From the NCBI RefSeq assembly GCF_900111565.1, contig NZ_FOIK01000006.1:62001-126000 (forward strand): 64,000 nucleotides of DNA. The letters are read 5' to 3'. The notes under the pieces were generated by a model. It saw nothing but the letters and a program-made list of their open reading frames with translations. It searched no databases and was not told where the DNA came from. Position 1 is the first letter of the stretch; every line of letters begins with the position of its first letter. The translations under genes and the position numbers were made by a program. This stretch comes from Paenibacillus sp. NFR01. GTDB lineage: Bacteria > Bacillota > Bacilli > Paenibacillales > Paenibacillaceae. This document shows positions 16,286 to 24,213 of this stretch, one piece after another.

Positions 16286-18238
16286 TTAATCTGCCGGGAG
16301 AATTGCGGGAATCAGTCCCTCCGGGAGCAGCCAGAATTCCTGCGGCTCACTCGACCCTCCCGCCGTTGCCTCGAACACCATATCGTCGCGCAGCATGACG
16401 GAATCGGCTTGCAGGGCAGCGTTAACATCCGCCCGTTCCGGGCGTCCCCCCTGCCATCGGTACACATATGCCGTCATCGGAAGGCCGTATACGGAGACTG
16501 CTTCGTTAACTCCATCGCGGTCCACGTCCCGCTCTGCGGCATGGCCGGTATCTACCCGCAGCACGCCGGCCGGTTGCCCTGTGCCGCCGATGCTGTAGTA
16601 ATTGCTCAACGTTGCATTGGCTCCCAAGCTGCCGGTAATCTTCAGCTTCCAGCCGCTGAACAGCAGCGCCGCATCGGCATGCAGATCGTCCGCCTTCCGG
16701 TAATTGTACGTTCCGGCAGCGCCGAGATCGAAGTGCCCCTGCGGTGTTTTTAAATCCGCATAGACGTAGTTTTCGTCACCGGCAAGCGTAAAGAATGTCA
16801 CTGCCACCTCACCCAGTTGGTCTAGCGTCTGCTGCGATACCACCGCTGCGCCCGCCGGCATTCCGGCCCAAGGCTTAACGGCCGGCACCTCTGCCGGCTG
16901 CCAATCCAGCCGGTTCAGCCCTTCCGCCTGTGCTCCGCCGGGCCGCGCCGATTGTCCTTGTATGGTTCCGCCCGCGCTATCCACGCTAAGAAAGGTGAAA
17001 ATCCGCTTCCACTGCTTCCCGCCGTCATCGGTGGAGTAAAGCGTCGCCGGCGTATCGGTACTGCCGGTCGCTAACCAGCCATGCCGCATATCGCGCATCG
17101 TCAGCTGCGATGGCAGGTACCCCGGCAGCGTCTGCGCCGACTCGCTCCAGCCCGCTCCGCCGTCCGTCGTCCAGCCCACGCTGACCGCATTGTCGCAAGG
17201 CGCGCAATAGCCGGTCATATAGGCCGCTTTTTCATTCAGCGCAAACAACATCCCCGGACCTGCTCCAGGTCCGGAAGGAATTCCGCGATCTTCGCCGTTT
17301 TTGAACCCCGGGGCCGCCCCCGCGCCGGCTGTACTGTGATCCAGCACCGTCCGCCAGGTTGCGCCCCCATCCTCCGTATGGAACAGGGAGTACGCTGTCT
17401 GGTTCATCCCTGATTCTCCGATGCACTCGATCCAGGCATCGTTTGCTCCCGCCGAGCGGATGACCGCGCCGGTCAGCGTTAAGGTCTTGCGCTGCATCAC
17501 GTTCTTCCAGGTAAGACCCCCATCCGTGGTCCGCACGATCGCAAAGGCATCCGGTGCCGCCGCCCCGTCGGCGGTATGCGCCGTTACTGCCCAGCCGTGC
17601 TTCCGGTCGGCATAATAAACATCGCCGACCAGGTGCTCCGGCGCCGGCAAACCGGACCAGGTTGCGCCGCCGTCCGTGGTCATGGCATTGCCGCTGAAGC
17701 CGGTATCCGGCGTTGTAAAATGCAGGTACCCGCCGTTCGGCGCGGCGCCGGCTTCCTCCCAGCGGGCGCCGCCGTCCGTGGTGCGGAGAATCTTTTCCGC
17801 GCTGACGAAGCCGTTGATCACCGCCCAGGCGCGCTCGCCGTCCAGGGCGTATATCGCAGACACCGTGCCGCTGCCGGTGTACTGCAAGGTCCACTCCGAG
17901 CCGCCGTTGCCGGTGCGGGCGATCCAGCCCTCGCCGCCGACCCAGCCGGCGGCGGGGCCAATCATCCGCAGCGCGGTCACGCTGCGGATCGGCTGCGGCT
18001 GCCCGGCCGTGCCGGCAGCCGGTGTGGCCGCGGCCACCGGCCCGCTGCTTGCGGAGGGCCGGGGCGCCGCGGCGCCGACTGCGGGCGGGGACGCGCCCGC
18101 AGGGGTTACAAGGCCGCCCGCCGGCGGTGGCGGCCCACCCTCTAGCCGGCGCTCCATGCCGGGGAGCTCGCGGCAGGCGAGCACCAGAACCAGGAGCGCC
18201 GCCAGCAGGACCATTATTTTCAAAGCTGTCGATTTCAT
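16286..18238 (-). CDS. Ycf48/BNR-type beta-propeller lipoprotein, unknown ligand
   Basis: About 650 residues. It starts with a lipoprotein signal ending in the lipobox LVLAC (MKSTALKIMVLLAALLVLVL), then a Pro/Ala-rich linker of about 60 residues. The body has repeated TTDGG.W or TEDGG.TW BNR motifs (for example TTDGGARW, TTDGGATW, TTDGGLTW, TEDGGATW, TDDGGKQW) spaced as blades of a Ycf48/sialidase-like propeller. The last roughly 190 residues (VTFFTLAGDENYVYADL onward) contain a DVDRDGVNEAVSVYG segment like a calcium-binding VCBS repeat. I chose the ATG at 18238 with AAGGGGA; an ATG at 18247 is too close to that site. No enzyme activity is implied. Confidence 0.75.
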   Translation of the reverse strand: MKSTALKIMVLLAALLVLVLACRELPGMERRLEGGPPPPAGGLVTPAGASPPAVGAAAPRPSASSGPVAAATPAAGTAGQPQPIRSVTALRMIGPAAGWVGGEGWIARTGNGGSEWTLQYTGSGTVSAIYALDGERAWAVINGFVSAEKILRTTDGGARWEEAGAAPNGGYLHFTTPDTGFSGNAMTTDGGATWSGLPAPEHLVGDVYYADRKHGWAVTAHTADGAAAPDAFAIVRTTDGGLTWKNVMQRKTLTLTGAVIRSAGANDAWIECIGESGMNQTAYSLFHTEDGGATWRTVLDHSTAGAGAAPGFKNGEDRGIPSGPGAGPGMLFALNEKAAYMTGYCAPCDNAVSVGWTTDGGAGWSESAQTLPGYLPSQLTMRDMRHGWLATGSTDTPATLYSTDDGGKQWKRIFTFLSVDSAGGTIQGQSARPGGAQAEGLNRLDWQPAEVPAVKPWAGMPAGAAVVSQQTLDQLGEVAVTFFTLAGDENYVYADLKTPQGHFDLGAAGTYNYRKADDLHADAALLFSGWKLKITGSLGANATLSNYYSIGGTGQPAGVLRVDTGHAAERDVDRDGVNEAVSVYGLPMTAYVYRWQGGRPERADVNAALQADSVMLRDDMVFEATAGGSSEPQEFWLLPEGLIPAILPAD

Positions 18239-18474
18239 CGCGTCCATTCCCCTTTTTTCACTCGCTATGGTTATCGCTAATCAACAGTATAAGCAGAGCG
18301 GGCAGCCCGGGGATGACGTTCCCGACGCTTGAAGGTTAAAATCTTGTCTTAACTGCAAGAAATATGTAAAGGCCGGCTGCTTATATCCCCTCTCTGCCGT
18401 TCCATATCCTGCGTGTTGAACCGTGCTCGCCTCCATTCCGGCTGATACCTCCGGTTAGCTCATGCTTGTTATAG
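18239..18474. other. Intergenic, nothing recognised
   Basis: Upstream region of the BNR-type lipoprotein gene and downstream of the DAHP synthase terminator. No supported gene or clear operator. Confidence 0.35.
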
Positions 18475-18527
18475 AAAAAACGCAGGATGCCCCTTCGCCA
18501 TAAACCGGCTGACGGAAGCATCCTGCG
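18475..18527 (-). terminator. Terminator of the DAHP synthase gene
   Basis: CGCAGGATGC and GCATCCTGCG form a 10-bp stem with further pairing inside. On the minus strand it is followed by TTTTTT. Lies about 110 bases past the aroF stop. Confidence 0.8.
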
Positions 18528-18636
18528 TCTGTTTAATATAGTAGATGTATTCGGTGGAGGCCACCCTCCAAGATGCTACTGCATAGCCCTGTCACCTGAA
18601 GCAGGCATCTCCGCGCTAGCTGAGCGGTTTCCCCGC

Positions 18637-19713
18637 TTACTTGTACAGGCCCGAAGCCTTCACGTCATTGAAGAATTGGTTGAACTCGTCAATGTTCAGC
18701 TGCTGCGCCGCATCGGACAAGGCCGTCGCCGGGTCGGGATGCACCTCGACCATGATGCCGTCGGCTCCGGCGGCGAGCGCCGCTTTGGCACAAGGGACAA
18801 GGATGTCTTTGCGGCCGGTGGAATGCGTGACGTCGACCAGTACCGGCAGATGGCTCTCCTGTTTCAGGATCGGCACGGCCGAAATGTCGAGCGTGTTGCG
18901 GGTCCATTTTTCGTAGGTGCGGATACCGCGTTCGATCAGCATGACTTGAGTGTTGCCGCGCGACATGATGTATTCCGCCGCATGCAGGAATTCTTCCATC
19001 GTTGCCGCCAGGCCGCGCTTCAGGAGCACCGGTTTGTTCAGTTCGCCGGCCGCCTTCAGCAGCTCGAAATTCTGCATGTTGCGGGCGCCGATCTGGATGA
19101 TGTCGACGTAGTCGAGCGCCGGTTCCAAATGCGCCGGGTCAACGATCTCGCTGATCGTCAAGAGGCCGTATTCATCGGCCGCTTCACGCAGGATGCGCAG
19201 GCCGTCCATGCCGAGACCTTGAAAATCATAAGGCGAGGTCCGCGGTTTGAAAGCACCGCCGCGCATCACCTTGATACCGGCCTTCGCCAGCGCCGCTGCC
19301 ACAGTGCGGGTCTGCAGCTCGCTTTCGACCGAGCACGGCCCTGCTACCATTACCGAAGCACCGCCGCCGATGGCGATGTCGCCAGGAAGGACAATGACTG
19401 TATCGTCCTTTTGGCTTTTGCGGCTGACGAGCAGGCTTTTCTTATGTTCAGCGGACTGCAGGTCAAGCGATGCGGAGAAAATCTGTTTGAAAAGGGTGCG
19501 GATCGTACCGCTTGTGAAAGGCCCTTTATTGCTGGCTACCAGCTTCTCCAGCATTTGTTTTTCCCGTTCCGGGTCAAATTTGGGCACACCCTGCTTTTCC
19601 TTTACCGCTCCAATCTGTTGCACAACCTCTGCACGTTCCGAGATGAGTTCCAGCAGCTGCGCATTGATCTCATCCAGCCGCCCTCTCAGCGAATCCAATT
19701 CCACGTTAACCAT
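18637..19713 (-). CDS. aroF: Bifunctional chorismate mutase / DAHP synthase
   Basis: First enzyme of aromatic amino acid synthesis: condenses PEP and erythrose 4-phosphate. About 358 residues. An N-terminal AroQ-type chorismate mutase domain (LRGRLDEINAQLLELISERA, about residues 1-90) is fused to a type I-beta DAHP synthase domain with VMVAGPCSVES, GGAFKPRTSPYDFQG, DIIQIGARNMQNF and VDVTHSTGRKD. The fused domain normally gives feedback control by prephenate or chorismate. I chose the ATG at 19713 behind AAGGAGTGGAAGG rather than the longer frame from 19770. A T-box leader precedes it. The symbol is uncertain (aroA, aroG and aroF are all used in Bacillales). Confidence 0.94.
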   Translation of the reverse strand: MVNVELDSLRGRLDEINAQLLELISERAEVVQQIGAVKEKQGVPKFDPEREKQMLEKLVASNKGPFTSGTIRTLFKQIFSASLDLQSAEHKKSLLVSRKSQKDDTVIVLPGDIAIGGGASVMVAGPCSVESELQTRTVAAALAKAGIKVMRGGAFKPRTSPYDFQGLGMDGLRILREAADEYGLLTISEIVDPAHLEPALDYVDIIQIGARNMQNFELLKAAGELNKPVLLKRGLAATMEEFLHAAEYIMSRGNTQVMLIERGIRTYEKWTRNTLDISAVPILKQESHLPVLVDVTHSTGRKDILVPCAKAALAAGADGIMVEVHPDPATALSDAAQQLNIDEFNQFFNDVKASGLYK

Positions 19714-19768
19714 TACCTTCCACTCCTTTTCACAAGTTTTTAATGAATCCACCCATCTATCCAGACGC

Positions 19769-20070
19769 AAAAAGGCCCCTCATCCGCAAGGGACGAGGAG
19801 CCGTGGTACCACCCTAATTTAGAAGTCGCTTCATAAGCGGCGCGGCAGGAACATCTCCCATCTCACGCCTAGCGGCTTCTGTCTTGACCCGGTAACGCGG
19901 GGCGCGGGCCTCCCTACGCATCTCTTCTGCAGCAGAGACTTCAGGGGCCGACTCGGAAGTGAACTTCAGCGCCAATCTTCTCATGTGGGTGCTCTCAGTC
20001 TCCGGCAACCCTTCCCTGTTAAGGTCCGATTTCAGCGCTTACTCTCTTCGTCATTGTCATTCAATCCATA
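19769..20070 (-). ncRNA. T-box leader upstream of DAHP synthase, apparent Phe specifier
   Basis: On the minus strand the antiterminator T-box AGGGTGGTACCACGG is at 19801-19815. It is followed by a terminator stem GGCTCCTCGTCC/GGATGAGGGGCC and a T tract (19769-19773). The 5' end carries the stem I GA motif GAAGAGAGTAAGCG. The apparent specifier is UUC at 19961-19963, within TGAAG-UUC-ACTTCC, placed as in the glnS T-box of this window. This predicts readthrough when uncharged tRNA-Phe accumulates. The element type is certain; the codon is inferred. Confidence 0.92.
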
Positions 20071-20400
20071 TACAGCTGCGGGATTCCGCCAGCGGTTGCT
20101 GCTTATTCTAATGAAAAAGAGACTTCGCCGCAAGATTTCGCGACACCGCGTTAAAGCAAAGATGTAAAGATGGTTCGTTATACGGTTCCCGCACCCGTTC
20201 AAAATAGTTCTCCTTCATCAGGGACGACAGATGACGCGCCTCACAAAGATTGTTCTCCTTCACAAGGGGGCGGCAATTGCCGCTCCGCATAAGATTTGTG
20301 CACAAACCGTTTGGGGAAGGATGTCATTCCGAAGGATACCGGTCAGTGAGTGAAGCGTTCCCAAGCCCTTGGCCTGGCCAATAAAAAGACAGCATACTAC
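20071..20400. other. Gene-poor stretch with a 45-bp direct repeat
   Basis: GTTCTCCTTCA-containing segments start at 20207 and 20252 and run on similarly for about 45 bases each. No convincing gene; the reverse-strand frame across them only translates the repeat. Confidence 0.4.
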
Positions 20401-20575
20401 TTAACGGACCTCAGCGCCGTTATTTGTTCAAAAACATGTGTTTAACCGTTCTAACGGACATGAGCGCCGTTATTTCCTCCATATTCAAGGGTATGAGGCC
20501 ATATCTCTGTAAATAACGTCTCTCATGTCCGATAATCCGGGCATTTTTCGCCAAACAGCGGCTCCTGTGTCCGTA
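20401..20575. repeat. Repeat array B: four hairpin units, forward-forward-reverse-reverse
   Basis: Forward units at 20401-20425 and 20451-20475; reverse units at about 20511-20533 and 20553-20575. Same unit as arrays A and C: TAACGGAC, a short variable centre with AG, GCCGTTATTT. The two reverse copies are the most diverged of the set. Located downstream of the hybrid kinase gene. Confidence 0.88.
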
Positions 20576-20723
20576 AAGAGTAGAGCAGGCTCGCTGCCGA
20601 GTTGAAGTAGCGAAAAAGAGATTAGGTATAAGAAGTTACCTTGACCCCAGCGCTGCATAATCCTATCCGCAACAGCTACCAGGCCGGCCGGTTGGCAAGA
20701 GCCGCTGAGAGCCTGTTCCCCCG

Positions 20724-22988
20724 CTAAAAAAACTTCGCGATTACGTTCGTAATCGCTTCGCTGCGCAGCGGTTTGCTGATGTATTCATCCATCCCCGCAC
20801 CGAGGCAGAGCTCGCGGTCGCCCTTCAGCGCATTCGCCGTCACGGCCACAATGACCGGCCGGCGATCGGGCGACAGCTTGTCGTGAATCAGCCGTGTCGT
20901 CTCCAGCCCGTTCAGCTCGGGCATCTGCACATCCATAAAGATCATGTCGTACGCGGCGCGGTCCAAAAGCGCCAGTACTTGCCGGCCGTCCGCGGCGACA
21001 TCGACGGTATAGCCGCGTTTCTCCAGAATTTTGCGCAGAACGATCTGGTTAATCTCGTTGTCCTCGGCGACGAGAATGCGCAGCGCCCGGCGGGGCGGGT
21101 GCTGCGGCTGCGAGGCGCCGGCGTCGTCCGCCGCCTCCTGCTCCTCTTTCAGCACGACGGTGAATATAAAGGTGGAACCGACATCCACGTTGGAATCCAG
21201 CACAATGCTGCCGCCCATCAGCTCCACCAGCTGCTTGGTGATCGCGAGTCCAAGCCCGGTGCCTTCATGGCGCCGGCTCATGAAATGGTCGAGCTGAAAA
21301 AACGGCTCGAACAACCGGCTGCGGGACGCCTCGGGAATACCGATGCCGGTGTCGGCCACCGACACCTGCAGCGTCACCCGGCCGCTGCAGCGCTCGCCGA
21401 CGCGGATATGAACGGAGATGCCGCCGGTATTCGTAAACTTCACGGCATTGCCGACCAGGTTGAACATGATCTGCTTGAGCCGGTCGCCGTCGCCGATCAG
21501 CTTTTCCGGAACGCCGGAATCGTAGACCACCTCCAGCTTCAGCCCTTTGGCCTCCGCTTTCGGCTGTAGCAGCTCGAGCGAAGACGCGATGCACTCCTTC
21601 ACCGCGAAGGGATCTTCGTGCAGCGCGGTTTTGCCCGCTTCATTTTTCGAGAAATCCAGAATGTCATTGATGATGCTCAGCAGCGTGTCGCCGCTCTGCC
21701 GGATAATGTCCAGATACTCATGCTGCACCGAACCGGGCTCGGTCGTCTCCAGCAGCAGATCGGTCATCCCGATGACCCCGTTCATCGGCGTGCGGATTTC
21801 GTGGCTCATCATGGCCAGAAACTCGCTTTTGGCCCGGTTGGTGCTCTCCGCCGTTTCCTTGGCGATCAGGAGCTTTTTCTGCTCGGTAATATCCTTGGCG
21901 ATGATGTACGAACCGACGGTTGTATTGTTGATGATAATCGGCGCAATCGACGTCAGGACCTCGACCTCATGCCCGTCTTTATGGCGGATATGGGTGCCGT
22001 TCGGTTCTTTGGAATGATAATCATCGATCCGGAATTCGCCGCCCGAGTCGGACCGAACATTCATGATGCGCCGCACGTTCATCCCCGCCAGCTCGGGAAT
22101 CGTATAGCCGGTCAGCTGGCAGGCCTGCTCGTTGCCGTTAATGATGTTTCCCTGCAGATCTAGGGAGATGATCGCGTCGTGATTGTATTTTTTAAGCGAA
22201 GTGTACCGTTCGATTGTCTCCTGAAGCTTGCGTTCCATCGCTTTGCGCCCGGTAATGTCGCGGCCCACGGCAAGCACATTCCGCTGTCCGCCATCCTCCA
22301 CCAGGCGCAGGGTAAACTCAATCCATAAATAATGTCCGTCCGCATGAAGAATCCGCAGCTCCAGATTGTGCAGTTCTTCGCCATGAGGAAAATCGGCGCT
22401 GTTCAAATCCTCCGGATGAATCAGCCCGCGAATATCGCGCCCGACCAGCAGCTCCGGCTCGTAGCCGAGCACCTCCTCGATCGACGGGGAACAGTACAGG
22501 CAGTGGTTGTCCATCGTGGCATAATAGACAATATCCTTAATATTCCGGGCAATCAGCGGATAAAGCGCATCGTTGGCGGATTTCGGAGCAGCTTCTACCG
22601 TATCCTCGGCAATCTCGGTAACATGCAGTATGTACTGCGAAGCCCCGCTTTCAGCCCGGTCATGGATCCGCGTGATGTCAAGCAGCACCGGAACGGCAGC
22701 GCCCGAGGCCTTGACCATCTCCAGCCGCAATTTATAAAAGGACTTCGCTCCTGCATTCAAAGTCCCAATCATTTCATTGTACATCCCCGCGGACTCCCGC
22801 TGAAGCGAATCCGTAAACGCACAGCCCCGCAGTTGTTCTTCGGAAGCGCCCAGCAACAAAGCGACTTCCGGGCTTACGTTGTCCCATTTTCCGTCCGTGG
22901 ACAAAATCGCCGCTCCGGCAACTCCCATGCGGTAACCTTGTCCCAGCCGAAGATCCAGCTCTGCCTGATGTCTTAACATATGATCCAC
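20724..22988 (-). CDS. Hybrid sensor histidine kinase / response regulator with PAS domains
   Basis: A 754-residue cytoplasmic hybrid kinase. In order: three PAS-type domains (about 20-125, 140-250 with CSPSIEEVLGYEPELL, and 265-370 with NGNEQACQLTGYTIPEL); a HisKA dimerisation helix with the phospho-acceptor His in MMSHEIRTPMNG (H396); HATPase_c with N-box FNLVGNAVKF and G-boxes DTGIGIP and GTGLGLAIT; and a C-terminal receiver with D686 in MIFMDVQMPE. No transmembrane helix, so the signal is internal, probably read by PAS. No response-regulator gene is adjacent, so phosphotransfer may go through an HPt protein elsewhere. The start at 22988 has no strong ribosome site. Confidence 0.92.
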   Translation of the reverse strand: MDHMLRHQAELDLRLGQGYRMGVAGAAILSTDGKWDNVSPEVALLLGASEEQLRGCAFTDSLQRESAGMYNEMIGTLNAGAKSFYKLRLEMVKASGAAVPVLLDITRIHDRAESGASQYILHVTEIAEDTVEAAPKSANDALYPLIARNIKDIVYYATMDNHCLYCSPSIEEVLGYEPELLVGRDIRGLIHPEDLNSADFPHGEELHNLELRILHADGHYLWIEFTLRLVEDGGQRNVLAVGRDITGRKAMERKLQETIERYTSLKKYNHDAIISLDLQGNIINGNEQACQLTGYTIPELAGMNVRRIMNVRSDSGGEFRIDDYHSKEPNGTHIRHKDGHEVEVLTSIAPIIINNTTVGSYIIAKDITEQKKLLIAKETAESTNRAKSEFLAMMSHEIRTPMNGVIGMTDLLLETTEPGSVQHEYLDIIRQSGDTLLSIINDILDFSKNEAGKTALHEDPFAVKECIASSLELLQPKAEAKGLKLEVVYDSGVPEKLIGDGDRLKQIMFNLVGNAVKFTNTGGISVHIRVGERCSGRVTLQVSVADTGIGIPEASRSRLFEPFFQLDHFMSRRHEGTGLGLAITKQLVELMGGSIVLDSNVDVGSTFIFTVVLKEEQEAADDAGASQPQHPPRRALRILVAEDNEINQIVLRKILEKRGYTVDVAADGRQVLALLDRAAYDMIFMDVQMPELNGLETTRLIHDKLSPDRRPVIVAVTANALKGDRELCLGAGMDEYISKPLRSEAITNVIAKFF

Positions 22989-23120
22989 CGCCCATTGTGG
23001 AGTAATTTCTTCAAATCTTTATTATTAATATCTTGCATATTTCTCCGAAAGTCAAATAGGAAAGACGGCCTAAAAAACTGCCGCATTATGGGAGATTTGA
23101 CATCGTGCCTTTTGGTTGCT

Positions 23121-23135
23121 TACAATTTAATTGTT
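23121..23135 (+). promoter_or_regulatory. OhrR-box-like operator at gpx
   Basis: TACAATTTAATTGTT matches the Bacillus OhrR site TACAATTNAATTGTA at 14 of 15 positions, with ACAATT-T-AATTGT an exact dyad. It overlaps the apparent -35 of a promoter (TTACAA, 18 bases, TATACT at 23144), as expected for repression by OhrR. Confidence 0.65.
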
Positions 23136-23178
23136 ATCAATTTTATACTACATAACCTGAAAGGGATGAATCGCGCTT

Positions 23179-23724
23179 ATGTCTATTTACGATTTTTCGG
23201 CCAATACCATCCGCGGCAAGGAAACTTCGCTCGAATATTACAAGGGCCAGGTGCTGCTGATCGTCAACACGGCGAGCAAATGCGGGTTCGCCCATCAATA
23301 CGGCGAGCTGCAAAAACTCTACGAGCAGTATAAGGATCAGGGATTTACGATTCTCGGGTTCCCCTCCAACCAGTTCGGCGGACAGGAGCTGGAAACGAAC
23401 GAGGAAGTGAATGTATTTTGCCAAATCAACTATGGCGTATCGTTCCCGCTGTTTGAAAAAATCGAAGTCAAAGGCGCGGACAAACATCCGCTGTTCGCTT
23501 ATCTGACCCGGGAAGCGGGTTTTGAAGGCTTCGATACCGAAAATTCCAGCGGCCGGCTGCTGCATACGATGCTGTCCGAGCAAGATCCGGCGGCCCTGGC
23601 GAACGACGAGATCAAATGGAATTTCACTAAATTTCTGATCGACCGCCAAGGGAACGTCGTGAAGCGTTTTGAGTCATCCGTCGAACCGTTGGAGATGGAG
23701 TCCGCAATTGCCGGGCTGCTGTAA
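23179..23724 (+). CDS. Thiol (glutathione-type) peroxidase
   Basis: A 181-residue GPx-family peroxidase (BsaA-like) reducing hydroperoxides. It uses peroxidatic Cys35 (NTASKCGFAHQY, Cys in place of selenocysteine), with the rest of the catalytic tetrad in GFPSNQFGGQE (Gln69) and KWNFTKFLID (Trp147, Asn148). Cys81 in VFCQINYGV is placed as the resolving cysteine of thioredoxin-dependent members. The N-terminus IYDFSANTIRGKETSLEYYKG is typical. It is monogenic, with an OhrR-like box upstream and a strong terminator downstream; thioredoxin is the probable reductant. Confidence 0.93.
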   Translation: MSIYDFSANTIRGKETSLEYYKGQVLLIVNTASKCGFAHQYGELQKLYEQYKDQGFTILGFPSNQFGGQELETNEEVNVFCQINYGVSFPLFEKIEVKGADKHPLFAYLTREAGFEGFDTENSSGRLLHTMLSEQDPAALANDEIKWNFTKFLIDRQGNVVKRFESSVEPLEMESAIAGLL

Positions 23725-23786
23725 CTCCAAGAACCGCCGGGAGCTTCCGTTAACCGTTAAGACCATGAAGCTTTCCCCGTAACGTG

Positions 23787-23836
23787 AAAAAGAGGATATC
23801 CCGCCGGAAGCTCAGCTTCCCCGGGATATCCTCTTT
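23787..23836. terminator. Strong bidirectional terminator
   Basis: AAAAGAGGATATCCCG and CGGGATATCCTCTTTT, with an inner GGAAGC/GCTTCC stem, between gpx (+) and the ferredoxin end of the large operon (-). Confidence 0.92.
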
Positions 23837-23868
23837 TAGTGCATAAAAATGCGTTTTGGTGCCCGCGC

Positions 23869-24213
23869 TTATGGGCCGCGATGCGCTGCCGTAAACCGTT
23901 CGAAGAACGGCGTCGTGTCCCGCTCCGCCATCGTGCCCGCGGCGCGCGGCCCCCAGCCGATCTCCGTCCGCCAGCTTCCCAGCAGGCCGGAAGCGGCCAG
24001 CTCCGCTTCGTCGACTTCCACGCTTGCATCGCCTTGCGGCGCAACGTACAGGGCATCTACCGGACAATACGCTTCGCACATAAAGCAGGTTTGGCAGTCC
24101 TCCTGCCGGGCGATGACCGCGAGCTTCTCTTCCATGGCGAAGACATTCGTCGGGCAGACCTTGACGCACAGCCCGCAGCCGACGCAGCGGTCCTTGCTGA
24201 CCAGCTCGATCAT
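23869..24213 (-). CDS. Dicluster 4Fe-4S ferredoxin-type subunit 1 (AprB-like)
   Basis: A 114-residue protein with two 4Fe-4S motifs: Cys10-13-16-20 (CVGCGLCVKVCP) and Cys40-43-46-50 (CQTCFMCEAYCP). Then PVDALYVAP and a roughly 55-residue tail. The ATG overlaps the stop of the upstream AprA-like flavoprotein by 4 bases (ATGA), so the two are coupled and probably form one complex, as AprA and AprB do. It is the last gene of the operon, closed by the terminator at 23787-23836. Electron transfer is clear from the motifs; the substrate is not. Confidence 0.85.
   Translation of the reverse strand: MIELVSKDRCVGCGLCVKVCPTNVFAMEEKLAVIARQEDCQTCFMCEAYCPVDALYVAPQGDASVEVDEAELAASGLLGSWRTEIGWGPRAAGTMAERDTTPFFERFTAAHRGP

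Noticed and set aside
19981..20000. TPP-riboswitch-like CTGAGAGCACC on the minus strand
   Set aside because: It lies inside stem I of the aroF T-box; other TPP core elements are missing.
20108..20305. Reverse-strand small frame over the 45-bp repeat
   Set aside because: No ribosome site; open only through repeat translation.
20401..20575. Array B (and A, C) considered as CRISPR
   Set aside because: Units are in both orientations, only four per array, each with its own dyad, and no cas genes are present.
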